Translations under genes and position numbers: made by a program
DNA from: Alphaproteobacteria bacterium
Lineage (GTDB): Bacteria; Pseudomonadota; Alphaproteobacteria; Micropepsales; Micropepsaceae
Direction: 5' to 3'
Length of the DNA: 64,000 bases
NCBI GenBank assembly: GCA_016124635.1
Contig: WGNJ01000015.1
Span: 248,001-312,000 of the forward strand
Shown: piece by piece, positions 17,407-26,142 of the stretch
Layout of the letters: every line of letters starts with the position of its first letter
How positions within the stretch are numbered: position 1 is the stretch's first letter
The notes under the pieces: model-generated
Told to the model about the DNA's origin: nothing
Seen by the model: only the letters and a program-made list of their open reading frames with translations
Database searches by the model: none

Positions 17407-18567
17407 ATGCGTGAAGCAGTCATTGTGTCCTATGCCCGTACCGGCCTCGCCAAATCACATCGTGGGGGGTTCAACAACACGTCGAACGTGAAGATTTTGG
17501 GCGAAGCGGTCCGCCACGCGGTCGCGCGCTCCAAGGTTGATCCTCAGGAAATCGAAGATGTCGTCGCCGGCTGCGTTGCCGCGTCCGGCAATGTCGGTCG
17601 CGCCGCAGCACTCTTCGCGGGACTGCCCATCACCACCTCCGGCGTTACTGTCAACCGCGCCTGCTCGTCGGGCCTCAACGCGATCGCCAACGCCGCCCAT
17701 CATGTCGTCGAAGACGGCGTCAACGTCATCGTCGGCTGTGGCGTTGACTCGATCTCCTTCCAGGGCGGCGGGGGCGGCGGCAAGGAGCCCAAGCTCACCG
17801 AGATGTATCCCGACTTCTGGATGCCCATGATCGACACGGCCGACGTCGTTGCCGAGCGCTACAAGGTCTCGCGCCAATACCAAGACGAATATTCGTTGGA
17901 ATCGCAGCGCCGCATGGCCGCGGCCCAGCAGGCCGGCAAGTTCAAGGATGAGATCATCCCGGTCAAAACGCAGATGAAGAAGGTCGACAAGGAGACGAAA
18001 GCCGAAAGCTTCGTCGACTACACGGTCGACCGCGACGAATGCAATCGCCCCGAGACGACACTCGAAGGTCTTGCGAAGCTCGAACCTGTGAAAGGCCCCG
18101 GCAAATACATCACCGCCGGTAACGCCAGCCAGCTCTCCGACGGTGCCGCCGCCGTCGTCATCATGGAGCGCAAGGAAGCCGAGCGCCGTGGCCTGCAGCC
18201 GATGGGCGCGTTCCGCGGTTGGGCAGTCGCCGGCTGCGCGCCCGACGAAATGGGCATCGGCCCCGTCTTCGCCGTGCCGAAGCTGTTGAAACGCCACGAT
18301 CTCAAAGTCGACGACATCGATCTTTGGGAGCTCAACGAGGCCTTCGCCAGCCAATGCCTCTATTGCCGCGACACGCTCGGCATTGATCCCGAAAAGTACA
18401 ACGTCAACGGCGGCTCGATCGCGATTGGCCATCCCTTCGGCATGACCGGCGCACGCCTGACGGGCCACGCACTGCTCGAAGGCAAACGCCGCAAAGCGAA
18501 GAAGGCCGTCATCTCGATGTGCATCGGCGGCGGCATGGGCGCGGCGGGATTGATCGACATCTACTGA
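17407..18567 (+). CDS. Acetyl-CoA acetyltransferase / thiolase
   Basis: A 386-residue thiolase. The nucleophilic Cys is in '[20 protein letters not shown]'. The second motif His appears in '[19 protein letters not shown]' (G-H-P), and the C-terminal acid/base Cys is in '[19 protein letters not shown]'. The neighbouring '[15 protein letters not shown]' matches the N-E-A-F motif. It carries out thiolytic cleavage of 3-ketoacyl-CoA or condensation of acetyl-CoA in the cytosol; whether it is degradative or biosynthetic is not clear. The start is ATG at 17407, 9 bases after AAGGAG. A secreted protein of unknown role starts 3 bp after the stop. Confidence 0.92.
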   Translation: MREAVIVSYARTGLAKSHRGGFNNTSNVKILGEAVRHAVARSKVDPQEIEDVVAGCVAASGNVGRAAALFAGLPITTSGVTVNRACSSGLNAIANAAHHVVEDGVNVIVGCGVDSISFQGGGGGGKEPKLTEMYPDFWMPMIDTADVVAERYKVSRQYQDEYSLESQRRMAAAQQAGKFKDEIIPVKTQMKKVDKETKAESFVDYTVDRDECNRPETTLEGLAKLEPVKGPGKYITAGNASQLSDGAAAVVIMERKEAERRGLQPMGAFRGWAVAGCAPDEMGIGPVFAVPKLLKRHDLKVDDIDLWELNEAFASQCLYCRDTLGIDPEKYNVNGGSIAIGHPFGMTGARLTGHALLEGKRRKAKKAVISMCIGGGMGAAGLIDIY

Positions 18568-18570
18568 TCG

Positions 18571-19371
18571 ATGCGTCGGCTCCTCGTCATCACGTTGTGC
18601 GCGATCGGCAGCATCGCGCACAACGCGGCGCACGCCGACGAAGAGAAGAATTGCACATCGATCGTCGAACGCGATTGCGCGGCACTGCCCCGCATCACGG
18701 CAAAAGGCGATCTCCGCGTCCAAATCTTCACGCGCAAACGCGAACTCTCGTTTCCGGTATCCTCCGCGGTCGAAGACGCCGAAGAGCTTTCCCAGGTCTG
18801 CAACGGCGGCGTTTGCACCTGCAATGAAAACATCGAGTTCTTGGAGTTCAAAGGTCCGCACGCCGGCTTCCGGCAAGTGAACACCGCCGAGCACACTGCC
18901 GCGGGTCGCATGCGTTGCTCGGTCGAGAACGCCGACGTCGACCGCCAAATCACGCACTTCGAGGTCTCGAAGCACCTCGTCAGCATCGCCGCCTTCGAGC
19001 TCGAATATTGCCACACCTGCGGCGGATCATGTCACGGCACGACAGCGCTCTCGACGTTCGATGCCGAAACGGGTCAAGCGCTGAGCCTGCGAGAGGCGCT
19101 TAAGCCCGGCGCGATCGACGCCTTGCGCCGGCACATGATCGATTACATTGCAAAGACGTACGGCACCGATGTGGGCGAGCGTTACATTCGCGAACAGCTG
19201 AGCAATGAGTTGTCTCAACGCGCACTTCTCGACGAAGGTGTCTATGCCGAGCGCCGCACGCTTTATGTCAATCTCGACAGCTTCGTTCTGGGATGCGCGG
19301 ACGGATCGTTCGATCCGGTGCCGGTGCCGCGCGATCTCATCGCGCCGGCATTCGCGGCCTTGCTCGATTGA
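18571..19371 (+). CDS. Secreted Cys-containing protein, DUF3298/RsiV-like C-terminus
   Basis: A 266-residue protein with a signal peptide (about residues 1-23, ending A-H-A-D). The mature part has several Cys pairs, among them 'CNGGVCTCNENIEF' and 'YCHTCGGSCHGTT', which could form disulfides in the periplasm. A C-terminal region with 'FDAETGQALSLREALKPGAI' resembles the DUF3298 domain found in RsiV and other envelope proteins. I do not recognise it beyond that. It starts 3 bp after the thiolase stop, so the two genes are probably co-transcribed, though a shared function is not obvious. It ends flush against the convergent DUF1488 gene. Confidence 0.7.
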   Translation: MRRLLVITLCAIGSIAHNAAHADEEKNCTSIVERDCAALPRITAKGDLRVQIFTRKRELSFPVSSAVEDAEELSQVCNGGVCTCNENIEFLEFKGPHAGFRQVNTAEHTAAGRMRCSVENADVDRQITHFEVSKHLVSIAAFELEYCHTCGGSCHGTTALSTFDAETGQALSLREALKPGAIDALRRHMIDYIAKTYGTDVGERYIREQLSNELSQRALLDEGVYAERRTLYVNLDSFVLGCADGSFDPVPVPRDLIAPAFAALLD

Positions 19372-19668
19372 TCACTCGTCGTATGCCGCCACCTGCGGCC
19401 ACGTCAGCGCCTCTTCGAACCGCGCAGCCGTGATGACGATCATGCGCCGCTGGCCGTCATAAGCCGAACGCGCCACGCTCTCGATCGCATTGCGATTGCG
19501 TTCGAAGACGCTGATGGCCTTTCCGGCGTCGAGTTCGCTGTACCCGAAACGTTCGCTGAGCGCGCTCGCCGTCATCCAAAACTCGATCGTTCGCTCACCA
19601 TCCTGTCCAATGAAGGACAGACCGCTGCCGTGGTAGCGCGGCAGAACGGCTGGAAACGTCAAGCTCAT
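19372..19668 (-). CDS. DUF1488 family protein
   Basis: A 98-residue cytosolic protein opening 'MSLTFPAVLPRYHGSGLSFI', with a later 'AISVFERNRNAIESVARSAY'. This is the layout of DUF1488, a small family of unknown function frequent in Alpha- and Betaproteobacteria. I chose ATG at 19668 because GGGAGA lies 6 bases upstream and the family N-terminus starts there; the frame is open further upstream without similarity. It directly abuts the convergent secreted-protein gene. Confidence 0.75.
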   Translation of the reverse strand: MSLTFPAVLPRYHGSGLSFIGQDGERTIEFWMTASALSERFGYSELDAGKAISVFERNRNAIESVARSAYDGQRRMIVITAARFEEALTWPQVAAYDE

Positions 19669-19791
19669 AGCGCGTCTCCCGTGAAGTCCTTTTAATGTTG
19701 CAGCGCACAATGGGAAATTGCAAGAACGAATTGACCCCGATGGAAACGACGCCATATCCAACTGGATGGAACACGGCGGGAGAACCGGACG

Positions 19792-20028
19792 ATGAGTGAA
19801 GTTCACTACAAGATCGTGCCGCACGACGGCGGCTGGACGTACAAGGTCGGCGACGTGTTTGCCGAGACGTATCGAACCAAAGCCGAAGCTGAAGCCGCAG
19901 CTGCGCGCGCGGCCGCCGAACAGCGCGTGCCGACTTCTCCCACCGACATCCAGTACGAAGACGAAAAAGGAAATTGGCGCACCGAACATTCGAGTGGTGA
20001 AGCGCCAGATACGGACGTTCGCGGCTAG
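19792..20028 (+). CDS. DUF2188 family protein
   Basis: A 78-residue soluble protein with the DUF2188 pattern: 'YKIVPHDGGWTYKVGDVFAE' followed by 'YRTKAEAEAAAARAAAEQRV'. The fold is a small beta sheet with one Ala-rich helix. Function is unknown; members are common near stress and plasmid genes. The ribosome site is weak (GGGAGAACC). It precedes the ECF sigma factor by 69 bp on the same strand and may be co-transcribed with it. Confidence 0.7.
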   Translation: MSEVHYKIVPHDGGWTYKVGDVFAETYRTKAEAEAAAARAAAEQRVPTSPTDIQYEDEKGNWRTEHSSGEAPDTDVRG

Positions 20029-20097
20029 CGCGTCCGCGACACTTGCATTGCAGTCCGTTCCGCCTCTTCGAAAACTTCAGAAAGGCGCACGATACTC

Positions 20098-20712
20098 ATG
20101 CAGAACACCATTGCACCCCGAAAGAACATCGGCGCAGAGACCGACGCCGCCGATTTTCGCCGGGACCTGATAGAACTGATCCCCTACTTGCGTGCGTTCG
20201 CCAGAACGCTTTGCGGCAGGCGCGACGGCGCCGATGATCTCTGCCAAGAAGCCCTCGCCAAGGCTTGGCAAAACCGCGAAACCTTCGAGCCCGGCACGAA
20301 CATCAAGGCGTGGCTGTTCCGCATTCTCCGCAACCAGTTCTACTCCGACAAACGCCGCGACTGGCGGCAAACGCCTTGGGACGATGCCGCGCTCGAACCG
20401 GCGCTCGTTGCCGGCGCCAGCCAAGACACGGCGCTCGCCTTTTCTGACGCCGTGCGCGCCTTGCACAGGCTGCCGGCCGAGCAACGTGAAGCTCTGATCC
20501 TCGTCGCGGTCGGCGGATTCTCATACGAAGAGGCGGCGAACATCTGCGGCTGTGCCGTCGGCACGATCAAAAGTCGCGTGGCGCGTGCGCGCCAAGAGCT
20601 CGAAGTGTTAATAGCCGCGCCCCGTCTGTCGGAACGACGCATCCCCTCCGCCGAGGCTGCAACGCAAATCTCGGCTCAGCTCAAAAATCTCCTGCCGCAG
20701 CGACACGCGTAA
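20098..20712 (+). CDS. ECF RNA polymerase sigma factor, EcfG-like
   Basis: A 204-residue sigma-70 family protein lacking regions 1 and 3. Region 2 carries 'YLRAFARTLCGRRDGADDLC' followed by 'ALAKAW' and 'FRILRNQFYSDKRR'. Region 4 carries 'LPAEQREALILVAVGGFSYE' and the recognition helix region 'ICGCAVGTIKSRVARAR'. The 'NICGCAVGTIKSR' element is characteristic of the EcfG group, the master regulator of the alphaproteobacterial general stress response. No NepR or PhyR gene is visible nearby, so it may be a secondary EcfG paralogue. Two perfect EcfG-type promoters in this window are candidate targets. No such motif is seen upstream of this gene itself. Confidence 0.88.
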   Translation: MQNTIAPRKNIGAETDAADFRRDLIELIPYLRAFARTLCGRRDGADDLCQEALAKAWQNRETFEPGTNIKAWLFRILRNQFYSDKRRDWRQTPWDDAALEPALVAGASQDTALAFSDAVRALHRLPAEQREALILVAVGGFSYEEAANICGCAVGTIKSRVARARQELEVLIAAPRLSERRIPSAEAATQISAQLKNLLPQRHA

Positions 20713-20766
20713 ACCAAGGCCAAAGGCCCAGGTCCGTATATTGCAGCAACGGCATCAGGTGCGTGG

Positions 20767-21954
20767 GTGCTCCCTGACGCCTTAATGCTGAACGGCTGGA
20801 TAAATCGCGTGGCAGACGCTCCCGTCTCACACCGCTGGACCATCGAAACAACCGACCGTGTCGATCTGATCCAGCACGACTGGACCACATTGGTTAAGAC
20901 CGGCCGTTCGACTCCGTTTCAGACGCAAGCATGGCTGGGGCCCTGGTACCGCATCGTCGCGCCCTACTTCAACGCGACCCCTCTGTTCGTGGTCGTCAGA
21001 AATGCTTCCGGCGCGCCGCAAATGCTCCTCCCGCTTTGCCTTCGTCGCCATGGCATCCTGCGCATCATCGAATTCGCCGACTGTGGTCTCAGCGACTACA
21101 ACGCGCCTTTGCTCTCACACGACTTCGCGCCGAGCGCCGGCGAGATGCGCGATCTCTGGCGTGAGATCTTGCGCGTCCTGCCGACCGCCGATCTTGTTCG
21201 CTTGGAAAAAGTCCCCGCAGCATTTGCCGGCGGACCCAATCCGCTGCAAGCGATCTCGGACGCGCGCCCCATGTCCATCAATTACTGGCGCGTGGCTCTC
21301 CCCAGAACACGCAAAGAATACGAAAGCAGGCTCACCTCCACCTTTGCCAAGGAGCTGCGGCGCAAGAACAGGCGCGTCGAGGGTCGCGGCAAGGCGGCAC
21401 TCGTCCATGCAAAGACGCCCGAAGACGCGTTGCGCATCTTTGATGCTTTGGCGGCCATGCGCGCGCATCGCTTCGAGGAGCTCGGTCGCGACAACGTTCT
21501 TGGCGTCCCGGAATTGCGTTCGTTCTATGAGGCGGTCATCACCGAAAATTGGACCGAAGGGTTTGCCTCGCTGTCCGCGCTCGATGTCGACGGCACGATC
21601 GCCGCCGCCCTTTTCGCCTTACGTCACGACAACGCCTACTATTTGCTGCTTTCGTCCTTCCGCGACGGCGAGTGGAAGAGCGCATCGCCGGGTAACGTCA
21701 TACTCGATCGCATGACGACCCATCTCATAGAATCCGGCGTCGGTGTTTTCGACTACACGATCGGCAACGAAAGCTACAAGCGCGACTTCGGCGCCGAGCC
21801 GCAAGCGTTGCTCGCGGCAGATTGTGCGAGGAGCGTATTGGGCTGGCCGTTCGCGATGCGCCGCGTGCTGAGCCATCACGTCGGTCGTCGCTTGCGCTCG
21901 CCCGCGGCCACGCGCGCGCACTCGCTCGCAAAGCAGTTACTGAAAATCAGCTAG
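20767..21954 (+). CDS. GNAT-fold acyltransferase, CelD/BcsL-like
   Basis: A 395-residue protein of the CelD family (acetyltransferase-like, GNAT fold), found in cellulose and exopolysaccharide loci. Signatures are 'WTTLVKTGRSTPFQTQAWLG' near the N-terminus and, in the second half, 'FASLSALDVDGTIAAALFAL' followed by 'YYLLLSSFRDGEWKSASPGN' and 'VGVFDYTIGNESYKRDFGAE'. The family is presumed to acylate polysaccharide or its precursors in the cytosol. GTG at 20767 (behind AGGTG) and ATG at 20785 are both possible starts. It opens the exopolysaccharide locus, and its 3' end overlaps the convergent flavoprotein gene by 8 bp. Confidence 0.8.
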   Translation: MLPDALMLNGWINRVADAPVSHRWTIETTDRVDLIQHDWTTLVKTGRSTPFQTQAWLGPWYRIVAPYFNATPLFVVVRNASGAPQMLLPLCLRRHGILRIIEFADCGLSDYNAPLLSHDFAPSAGEMRDLWREILRVLPTADLVRLEKVPAAFAGGPNPLQAISDARPMSINYWRVALPRTRKEYESRLTSTFAKELRRKNRRVEGRGKAALVHAKTPEDALRIFDALAAMRAHRFEELGRDNVLGVPELRSFYEAVITENWTEGFASLSALDVDGTIAAALFALRHDNAYYLLLSSFRDGEWKSASPGNVILDRMTTHLIESGVGVFDYTIGNESYKRDFGAEPQALLAADCARSVLGWPFAMRRVLSHHVGRRLRSPAATRAHSLAKQLLKIS

Positions 21955-23104
21955 CCGCCACCGGCGCCGCGTTCGCCGGATCGAACGGATTGACGCGCTG
22001 CACGAAGCCGCGCAGACGCCGCCGCCAATAGACCTGGCCGCGATGCAGATCCCAACGCCAGCCCGCTTGCGTCGACGTCGCGCGCCGATAATGCGCGCCG
22101 TGCATCGCGATCGCGTCGACGTTGTTCTTCACCGGATCGGCATAGAACTGGCCGATCTTTTCCGCCGACATTCCAGGCGTTGAAAGCCAGCCGGCGAGAT
22201 AGGTCTCGAGCCGAGCGACGTCAGTCAGCGTGTGACTGAGCCCCATACCAAGCGCAGGACACGGCGTTTGCGACGCATCCCCGATCAGCACGATGCCGGG
22301 CCGGATATGATCTTCGACCGTATAGAGATCGACCGTGCGCACCTGGATTGGGCCCGTCACGGCAAACGAAGGCAGAAAGCGCCGCAAACCGGGCATGACG
22401 CCATACACGGATGCCTGAGGATCCGTGCGGAACTCGCGGACCCATTTGTCGTCCGGCTCGCGATAAACGAAGAGATTGGCGCGCATGATGTCGCCGATCC
22501 AGAACATGTTTATGTAGTCGACCGCGTCACTGATACGGTCACCGTAATAGGTCAACGACGGAAACGCGTATTTGCCGTCGGGGCTTGCAATGTCGAACCC
22601 GAAGCTCAACGAGTGGTTCGCCTTGAGCAGCTTGCGCTTGATGCCGGCCTTGGCACGTAAGACATCACTGAAGCCGGTCGCCAAAACGATCAGCCGAGCT
22701 TCAACGTCGCTGCCGTTCGAGAGCCGTATCCGTTGCTTTTCTTCGCCCAGCTCGAGATCGGTCGCATGCCCGACAACGCGCTCAACCCTCGTTGGAATGA
22801 GCGCTCTGACCGTTTCGACCTGCGTCTGGTAGCGGATGCCGTATTCGTCGATGACCTTGCGTTCAATGATGTGCCCATGCTGCGCGTTTATCACACGCGT
22901 CGACGGTGTCGATGCCGCGGCGAGCGCGTCGAACAGCCCGAGCGACATCAGAATCCGCAGTTGGTCGCCGGCGATCTTGTCTGCTGCAAATACGGGCGGA
23001 TAGTACTCATGTGGATCGATGAGCGTGACGTCGTACGACCTACCGTAGACCGCTGCGGCCGCCGCACCCGCCATTCCACCGCCGATGATAACGATGTCCT
23101 TCAT
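21947..23104 (-). CDS. FAD-dependent monooxygenase-like oxidoreductase in EPS locus
   Basis: A 385-residue flavoprotein of the p-hydroxybenzoate-hydroxylase/halogenase fold. The N-terminal dinucleotide motif is 'IVIIGGGMAGAAAAAVYG', and the second FAD motif is 'GIVLIGDASQTPCPALGMGL' (G-D with the following Pro-rich loop). A 'VLATGFSD' strand matches the A-T-G motif. The halogenase Trp signature W-x-W-x-I-P is not seen. The family hydroxylates or oxidises small molecules with NAD(P)H and O2. Its stop overlaps the CelD-like gene by 8 bp. The beta-barrel gene ends 7 bp upstream of its start, so both minus-strand genes are one operon. Its role in polysaccharide or lipid modification is inferred only from position. 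Confidence 0.8.
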   Translation of the reverse strand: MKDIVIIGGGMAGAAAAAVYGRSYDVTLIDPHEYYPPVFAADKIAGDQLRILMSLGLFDALAAASTPSTRVINAQHGHIIERKVIDEYGIRYQTQVETVRALIPTRVERVVGHATDLELGEEKQRIRLSNGSDVEARLIVLATGFSDVLRAKAGIKRKLLKANHSLSFGFDIASPDGKYAFPSLTYYGDRISDAVDYINMFWIGDIMRANLFVYREPDDKWVREFRTDPQASVYGVMPGLRRFLPSFAVTGPIQVRTVDLYTVEDHIRPGIVLIGDASQTPCPALGMGLSHTLTDVARLETYLAGWLSTPGMSAEKIGQFYADPVKNNVDAIAMHGAHYRRATSTQAGWRWDLHRGQVYWRRRLRGFVQRVNPFDPANAAPVAAS

Positions 23105-23110
23105 AGCGCC

Positions 23111-24367
23111 TCAGTATCTTGCGGTAACGCCGATCATCAGGCTGTTGCGTTCGAAATCGCCTGAAAAGTTCGAGGTACCGTCCTCGTGCTCGTATTCCAA
23201 TTCGAGATTGAGATTGCCGGTGAGAGCATAGGTAGCACCCAGTATCAGGGAGACCAGTTCGTCCCGCCGATTGACGCTCTGGCGCTCTTCTTGCTCGAAC
23301 CCCGCTTGCGCGTAGACAAGCATTTGCCGCAACGGTTCCCACTCCGCCCGCAGATTGACGAAATCGTGCGTCACAGCGACGGCGGATGTCGTGCCCGCCG
23401 TCGTGTCGACTTCAGCGCGGAATTCGCGCGAAGCGTTCAGACTGAACGAGAGCAGATTGCGTGCGAACCAATGCAGCTGCGCGCCGTAGGACAAGCCGCT
23501 GCTTTCGCCGCCGTTCGAAAACGATTGCCCCGCGTACCCGACATACGCTTCGCCCACGAGCAGATGGGTGAGCTCGACAGTCCCACCGATTACCGCGCGC
23601 CACGTATCGCTGTCGCCGTTCGAATCTTCGTAGCGCCGCGCCCCTTCACGCAGGTCGACGAACGCGCCAAGGTTCGGATAAAACTCATAGCTGCCGCGCA
23701 ATCCGACTTCGCCTTCGTAGCCATTGCGGAAAGCTTGAGACACACGCAGGCCAGACCGCGTCGTTTGATCGTCATAGTGGACCGCCTCGAGCCGCGCATC
23801 GCCGCGCAAGCCGATGCGTCCGAGCGAATAGTCGACCTCGGCTTCGACCGGCAGCCGTTTGAACACGGCTTTCTTGGTGTAGGGGTCGAACACGCCATCG
23901 ACGACTATTCCGTTGGTGATCCCGGTTTCGACCCCGGCTTCTGCCGAGATCGCGCCTTTCAGCACCAACTGCGGCCCGAGATCGGCGCTGATCGACGCTC
24001 GGAGCGTTCCCTCCGTCCGGTCGTTCGCAGACGCCTCCGGATACCAAGTCTGCCGCAGCATCGCGCTGACACCGAGGGCATAGGGGCCCGCTTGCTGCGA
24101 GGCATCGATACTGCCCCGCAGCGACAGCGCCGCACTCGAAGCTGCGTCGACGCTCGCCCACGTAATGTTGTCGTCGTATCCGCTGCGCAGCTCCGCGGTC
24201 GGGCGCACCTCCCATCCCTCGACCGAAAAGCCCGGTGCTAGGTGCATCTGGTTGAAGCGGTCGCCGACGCTGACAGGCTCGGCCGCGGCAGCCCAAGCCG
24301 CCGTGCTGGTCCACGGCAGCGAGCAAGCTCCCACAAGGAGCGCGACATGTCGTTTGCACTTGAGCAT
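23111..24367 (-). CDS. Outer-membrane beta-barrel protein of EPS locus (BBP2-like)
   Basis: A 418-residue protein with a signal peptide (about residues 1-27, ending A-W-A-A). The rest is alternating beta strands rich in Tyr, Gly and Arg that end in an aromatic C-terminus 'SLMIGVTARY', the usual outer-membrane insertion signal. Barrel porins of this kind (the group often called beta-barrel porin 2) are regular companions of exopolysaccharide export genes and are thought to guide polymer across the outer membrane. The ribosome site is weak. It is divergent from the polysaccharide export lipoprotein gene (184-bp gap) and followed 6 bp later by the flavoprotein gene. Confidence 0.8.
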   Translation of the reverse strand: MLKCKRHVALLVGACSLPWTSTAAWAAAAEPVSVGDRFNQMHLAPGFSVEGWEVRPTAELRSGYDDNITWASVDAASSAALSLRGSIDASQQAGPYALGVSAMLRQTWYPEASANDRTEGTLRASISADLGPQLVLKGAISAEAGVETGITNGIVVDGVFDPYTKKAVFKRLPVEAEVDYSLGRIGLRGDARLEAVHYDDQTTRSGLRVSQAFRNGYEGEVGLRGSYEFYPNLGAFVDLREGARRYEDSNGDSDTWRAVIGGTVELTHLLVGEAYVGYAGQSFSNGGESSGLSYGAQLHWFARNLLSFSLNASREFRAEVDTTAGTTSAVAVTHDFVNLRAEWEPLRQMLVYAQAGFEQEERQSVNRRDELVSLILGATYALTGNLNLELEYEHEDGTSNFSGDFERNSLMIGVTARY

Positions 24368-24551
24368 GTATCGGACGTCGCTCGCGCTGATGATTGCTCG
24401 GCTGACGCCGTCGCTAAGATCACCGCAACGCTAGCAAACCGCTGTAAATGGCCCATTAAGTATGTCCCATGCTCGCGATCGCGAATCTCTGCATTAACAA
24501 TCTCTAAAGCCGCACGCCCTACGGTGAGACGCAATTAAGGCGCGTTGACCC

Positions 24552-25157
24552 ATGCGACTATTCAAACTTGCGATCAGTGTTTTCTTAATCGTCTTCGCCG
24601 CGACCGCGCTCAGCGCCTGCGCAGACGATGACTTCATGAGTGTGGCGCCAAAGGATCCCGGCGAACGTGCGCTCGGCGGCCCCGCGGCTTCCGTGGCGGC
24701 CTATCGTATGAGCGTCGGCGACAAAGTACGCGTCACCGTTTTCGGTACGACACCTCTCATCAACGAATACACGATCGACGAGACGGGCTCGATTTCGATC
24801 GCGCCGATGGGTCCGATTGTCGTCAAGAACACCACGCCGGCAGAAGCTGCTGACCTGATCGCCAAAGACTACGCGCAGGCGGGCCTTTACCGCGATCCCA
24901 AGGTGACCGTCGATGTGCTCACCTACGGCCCGTTCTACATGCTGGGTGAAGTGACGAAACCAGGCGAGTTCCAATACCGCCCGGGCATGTCGCTATTCGC
25001 CGCGGTCGCCAGCGCCGGCGGCTACACCTATCGCGCCAACCGGGGACGCGTCTTCATTCGCCGCGCCAACGAGGCGGTCGAGACCGAGTACGATCTCGAC
25101 TCGGACATCGCCATTCTGCCCGGCGACGTCATTCGCGTGCCCGAATTGCATCTTTAA
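24552..25157 (+). CDS. Polysaccharide export protein (Wza/ExoF/GumB family lipoprotein)
   Basis: A 201-residue protein. Its signal peptide ends in the lipobox L-S-A-C (Cys about residue 23), so it is probably an outer-membrane lipoprotein. The Poly_export domain starts 'YRMSVGDKVRVTVFGTTPLI', and an SLBB domain follows with 'YMLGEVTKPGEFQYRPGMSL'. The length matches small GumB-type exporters. It forms the outer-membrane pore for polymer built by the flippase/polymerase route, working with the Wzz-type protein encoded at 33810-35855. It is divergent from the beta-barrel gene and convergent with the sugar transferase. Confidence 0.88.
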   Translation: MRLFKLAISVFLIVFAATALSACADDDFMSVAPKDPGERALGGPAASVAAYRMSVGDKVRVTVFGTTPLINEYTIDETGSISIAPMGPIVVKNTTPAEAADLIAKDYAQAGLYRDPKVTVDVLTYGPFYMLGEVTKPGEFQYRPGMSLFAAVASAGGYTYRANRGRVFIRRANEAVETEYDLDSDIAILPGDVIRVPELHL

Positions 25158-25175
25158 CTGGGTGTGAAGCCGGCC

Positions 25176-25946
25176 TTAACAGTCCATACCGCCGACGATC
25201 ACCGACGGCACGGTGAGCGCCAGTATCTTGACGTCTAGCCACAGCGACGCCCGCCGGATGTATTCCAGATCGGCGTCGACGCGGCCAAACGCTTGCTCGA
25301 CATTCTTGATTTCGCCGCGATAGCCGCGAACTTGAGCGAGTCCCGTGATCCCGGGACGAACCGCGTGACGCGCCCGGTAGTTCGGCACAAGTTCTTCGTA
25401 GTCCACGCCGACCGCGCGCATACCCATGACTTGTGCCCGCGGACCCACGATGGACATGTCGCCTTTTAGGACGTTGAACAGCTGCGGCAGCTCGTCGATG
25501 TACCACCGCCGAATGAAGCGTCCGACCTTCGTAACTCTCGGATCGTTCTCGACGGTGTGAGCGATACCGCTGACGTCTTGCCGGTGGACATACATCGACC
25601 TGAATTTGTACAGCGTGAACGGAAGATGATCGCGGCCGAAGCGCGTTTGTTTGAAGAGAACGGGTCCTCTGCTGTTCAAGATGATTGCGATCGCAGTCAA
25701 CAGAAGGACAGGCGAAAGAACGATCAACGCCGCACTCGCGACAGCAAGATCGAAGGCGCGCTTGATGAGCAGAAAGCGGCCTTTCGACTCGATCGCCCGA
25801 TCGACTTCGACGAACGCATCGACGTGCGCGGAAATAGGCGTGATGATCATCGGCATCGCAGCGCGCGCATCGATGATCATCGGCATTGGATGCGGCCGTT
25901 CGCGAACGACGGCCTCATTCCGGCTCTTGTTTAGCGGTTGCAGCAC
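25176..25946 (-). CDS. Initiating sugar-phosphate transferase (WbaP/ExoY-type)
   Basis: A 256-residue membrane enzyme that transfers a sugar phosphate to undecaprenyl phosphate, the first step of repeat-unit assembly. One hydrophobic helix (about 66-88, 'VASAALIVLSPVLLLTAIAI') precedes the catalytic domain. Its motifs are 'FTLYKFRSMY', 'TKVGRFIRRWYIDELPQLFN' (with the D-E-L-P-Q core) and 'GDMSIVGPRAQ'. The ExoY-like length indicates that the long N-terminal membrane half of WbaP is missing. The start is uncertain: GTG at 25946 or ATG at 25886. The N-terminal region contains a 10-residue in-frame repeat (MPMII... twice) encoded by a perfect 15-bp direct repeat. Confidence 0.88.
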   Translation of the reverse strand: MLQPLNKSRNEAVVRERPHPMPMIIDARAAMPMIITPISAHVDAFVEVDRAIESKGRFLLIKRAFDLAVASAALIVLSPVLLLTAIAIILNSRGPVLFKQTRFGRDHLPFTLYKFRSMYVHRQDVSGIAHTVENDPRVTKVGRFIRRWYIDELPQLFNVLKGDMSIVGPRAQVMGMRAVGVDYEELVPNYRARHAVRPGITGLAQVRGYRGEIKNVEQAFGRVDADLEYIRRASLWLDVKILALTVPSVIVGGMDC

Positions 25947-26142
25947 GAGGGGGGTCCCGTTTTGAGACGCGCTCCCTTATCAATTCAATTTACGCGCCGT
26001 AAACCACGCTCCTTCGTCGTTTATAGTTAATGGTGCTGCCTTTTCGTCGCTGCCACTGCCACAAGTTGAGCCCCGCATCGTCTCAAACAACTGGCGCACT
26101 TAATGCAGCGCTTGCGACGCCCGCGTAGTTAAACATCGCATC

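Noticed and set aside
19768..19792. GGAAC before the DUF2188 gene, considered as a third EcfG promoter
   Set aside because: No CGTT at 16-17 bases, and the spacing would place the start site inside the coding region.
21947..23104. Flavoprotein considered as a tryptophan halogenase
   Set aside because: The halogenase W-x-W-x-I-P motif and active-site Lys context are not visible; only the general FAD monooxygenase fold is supported.
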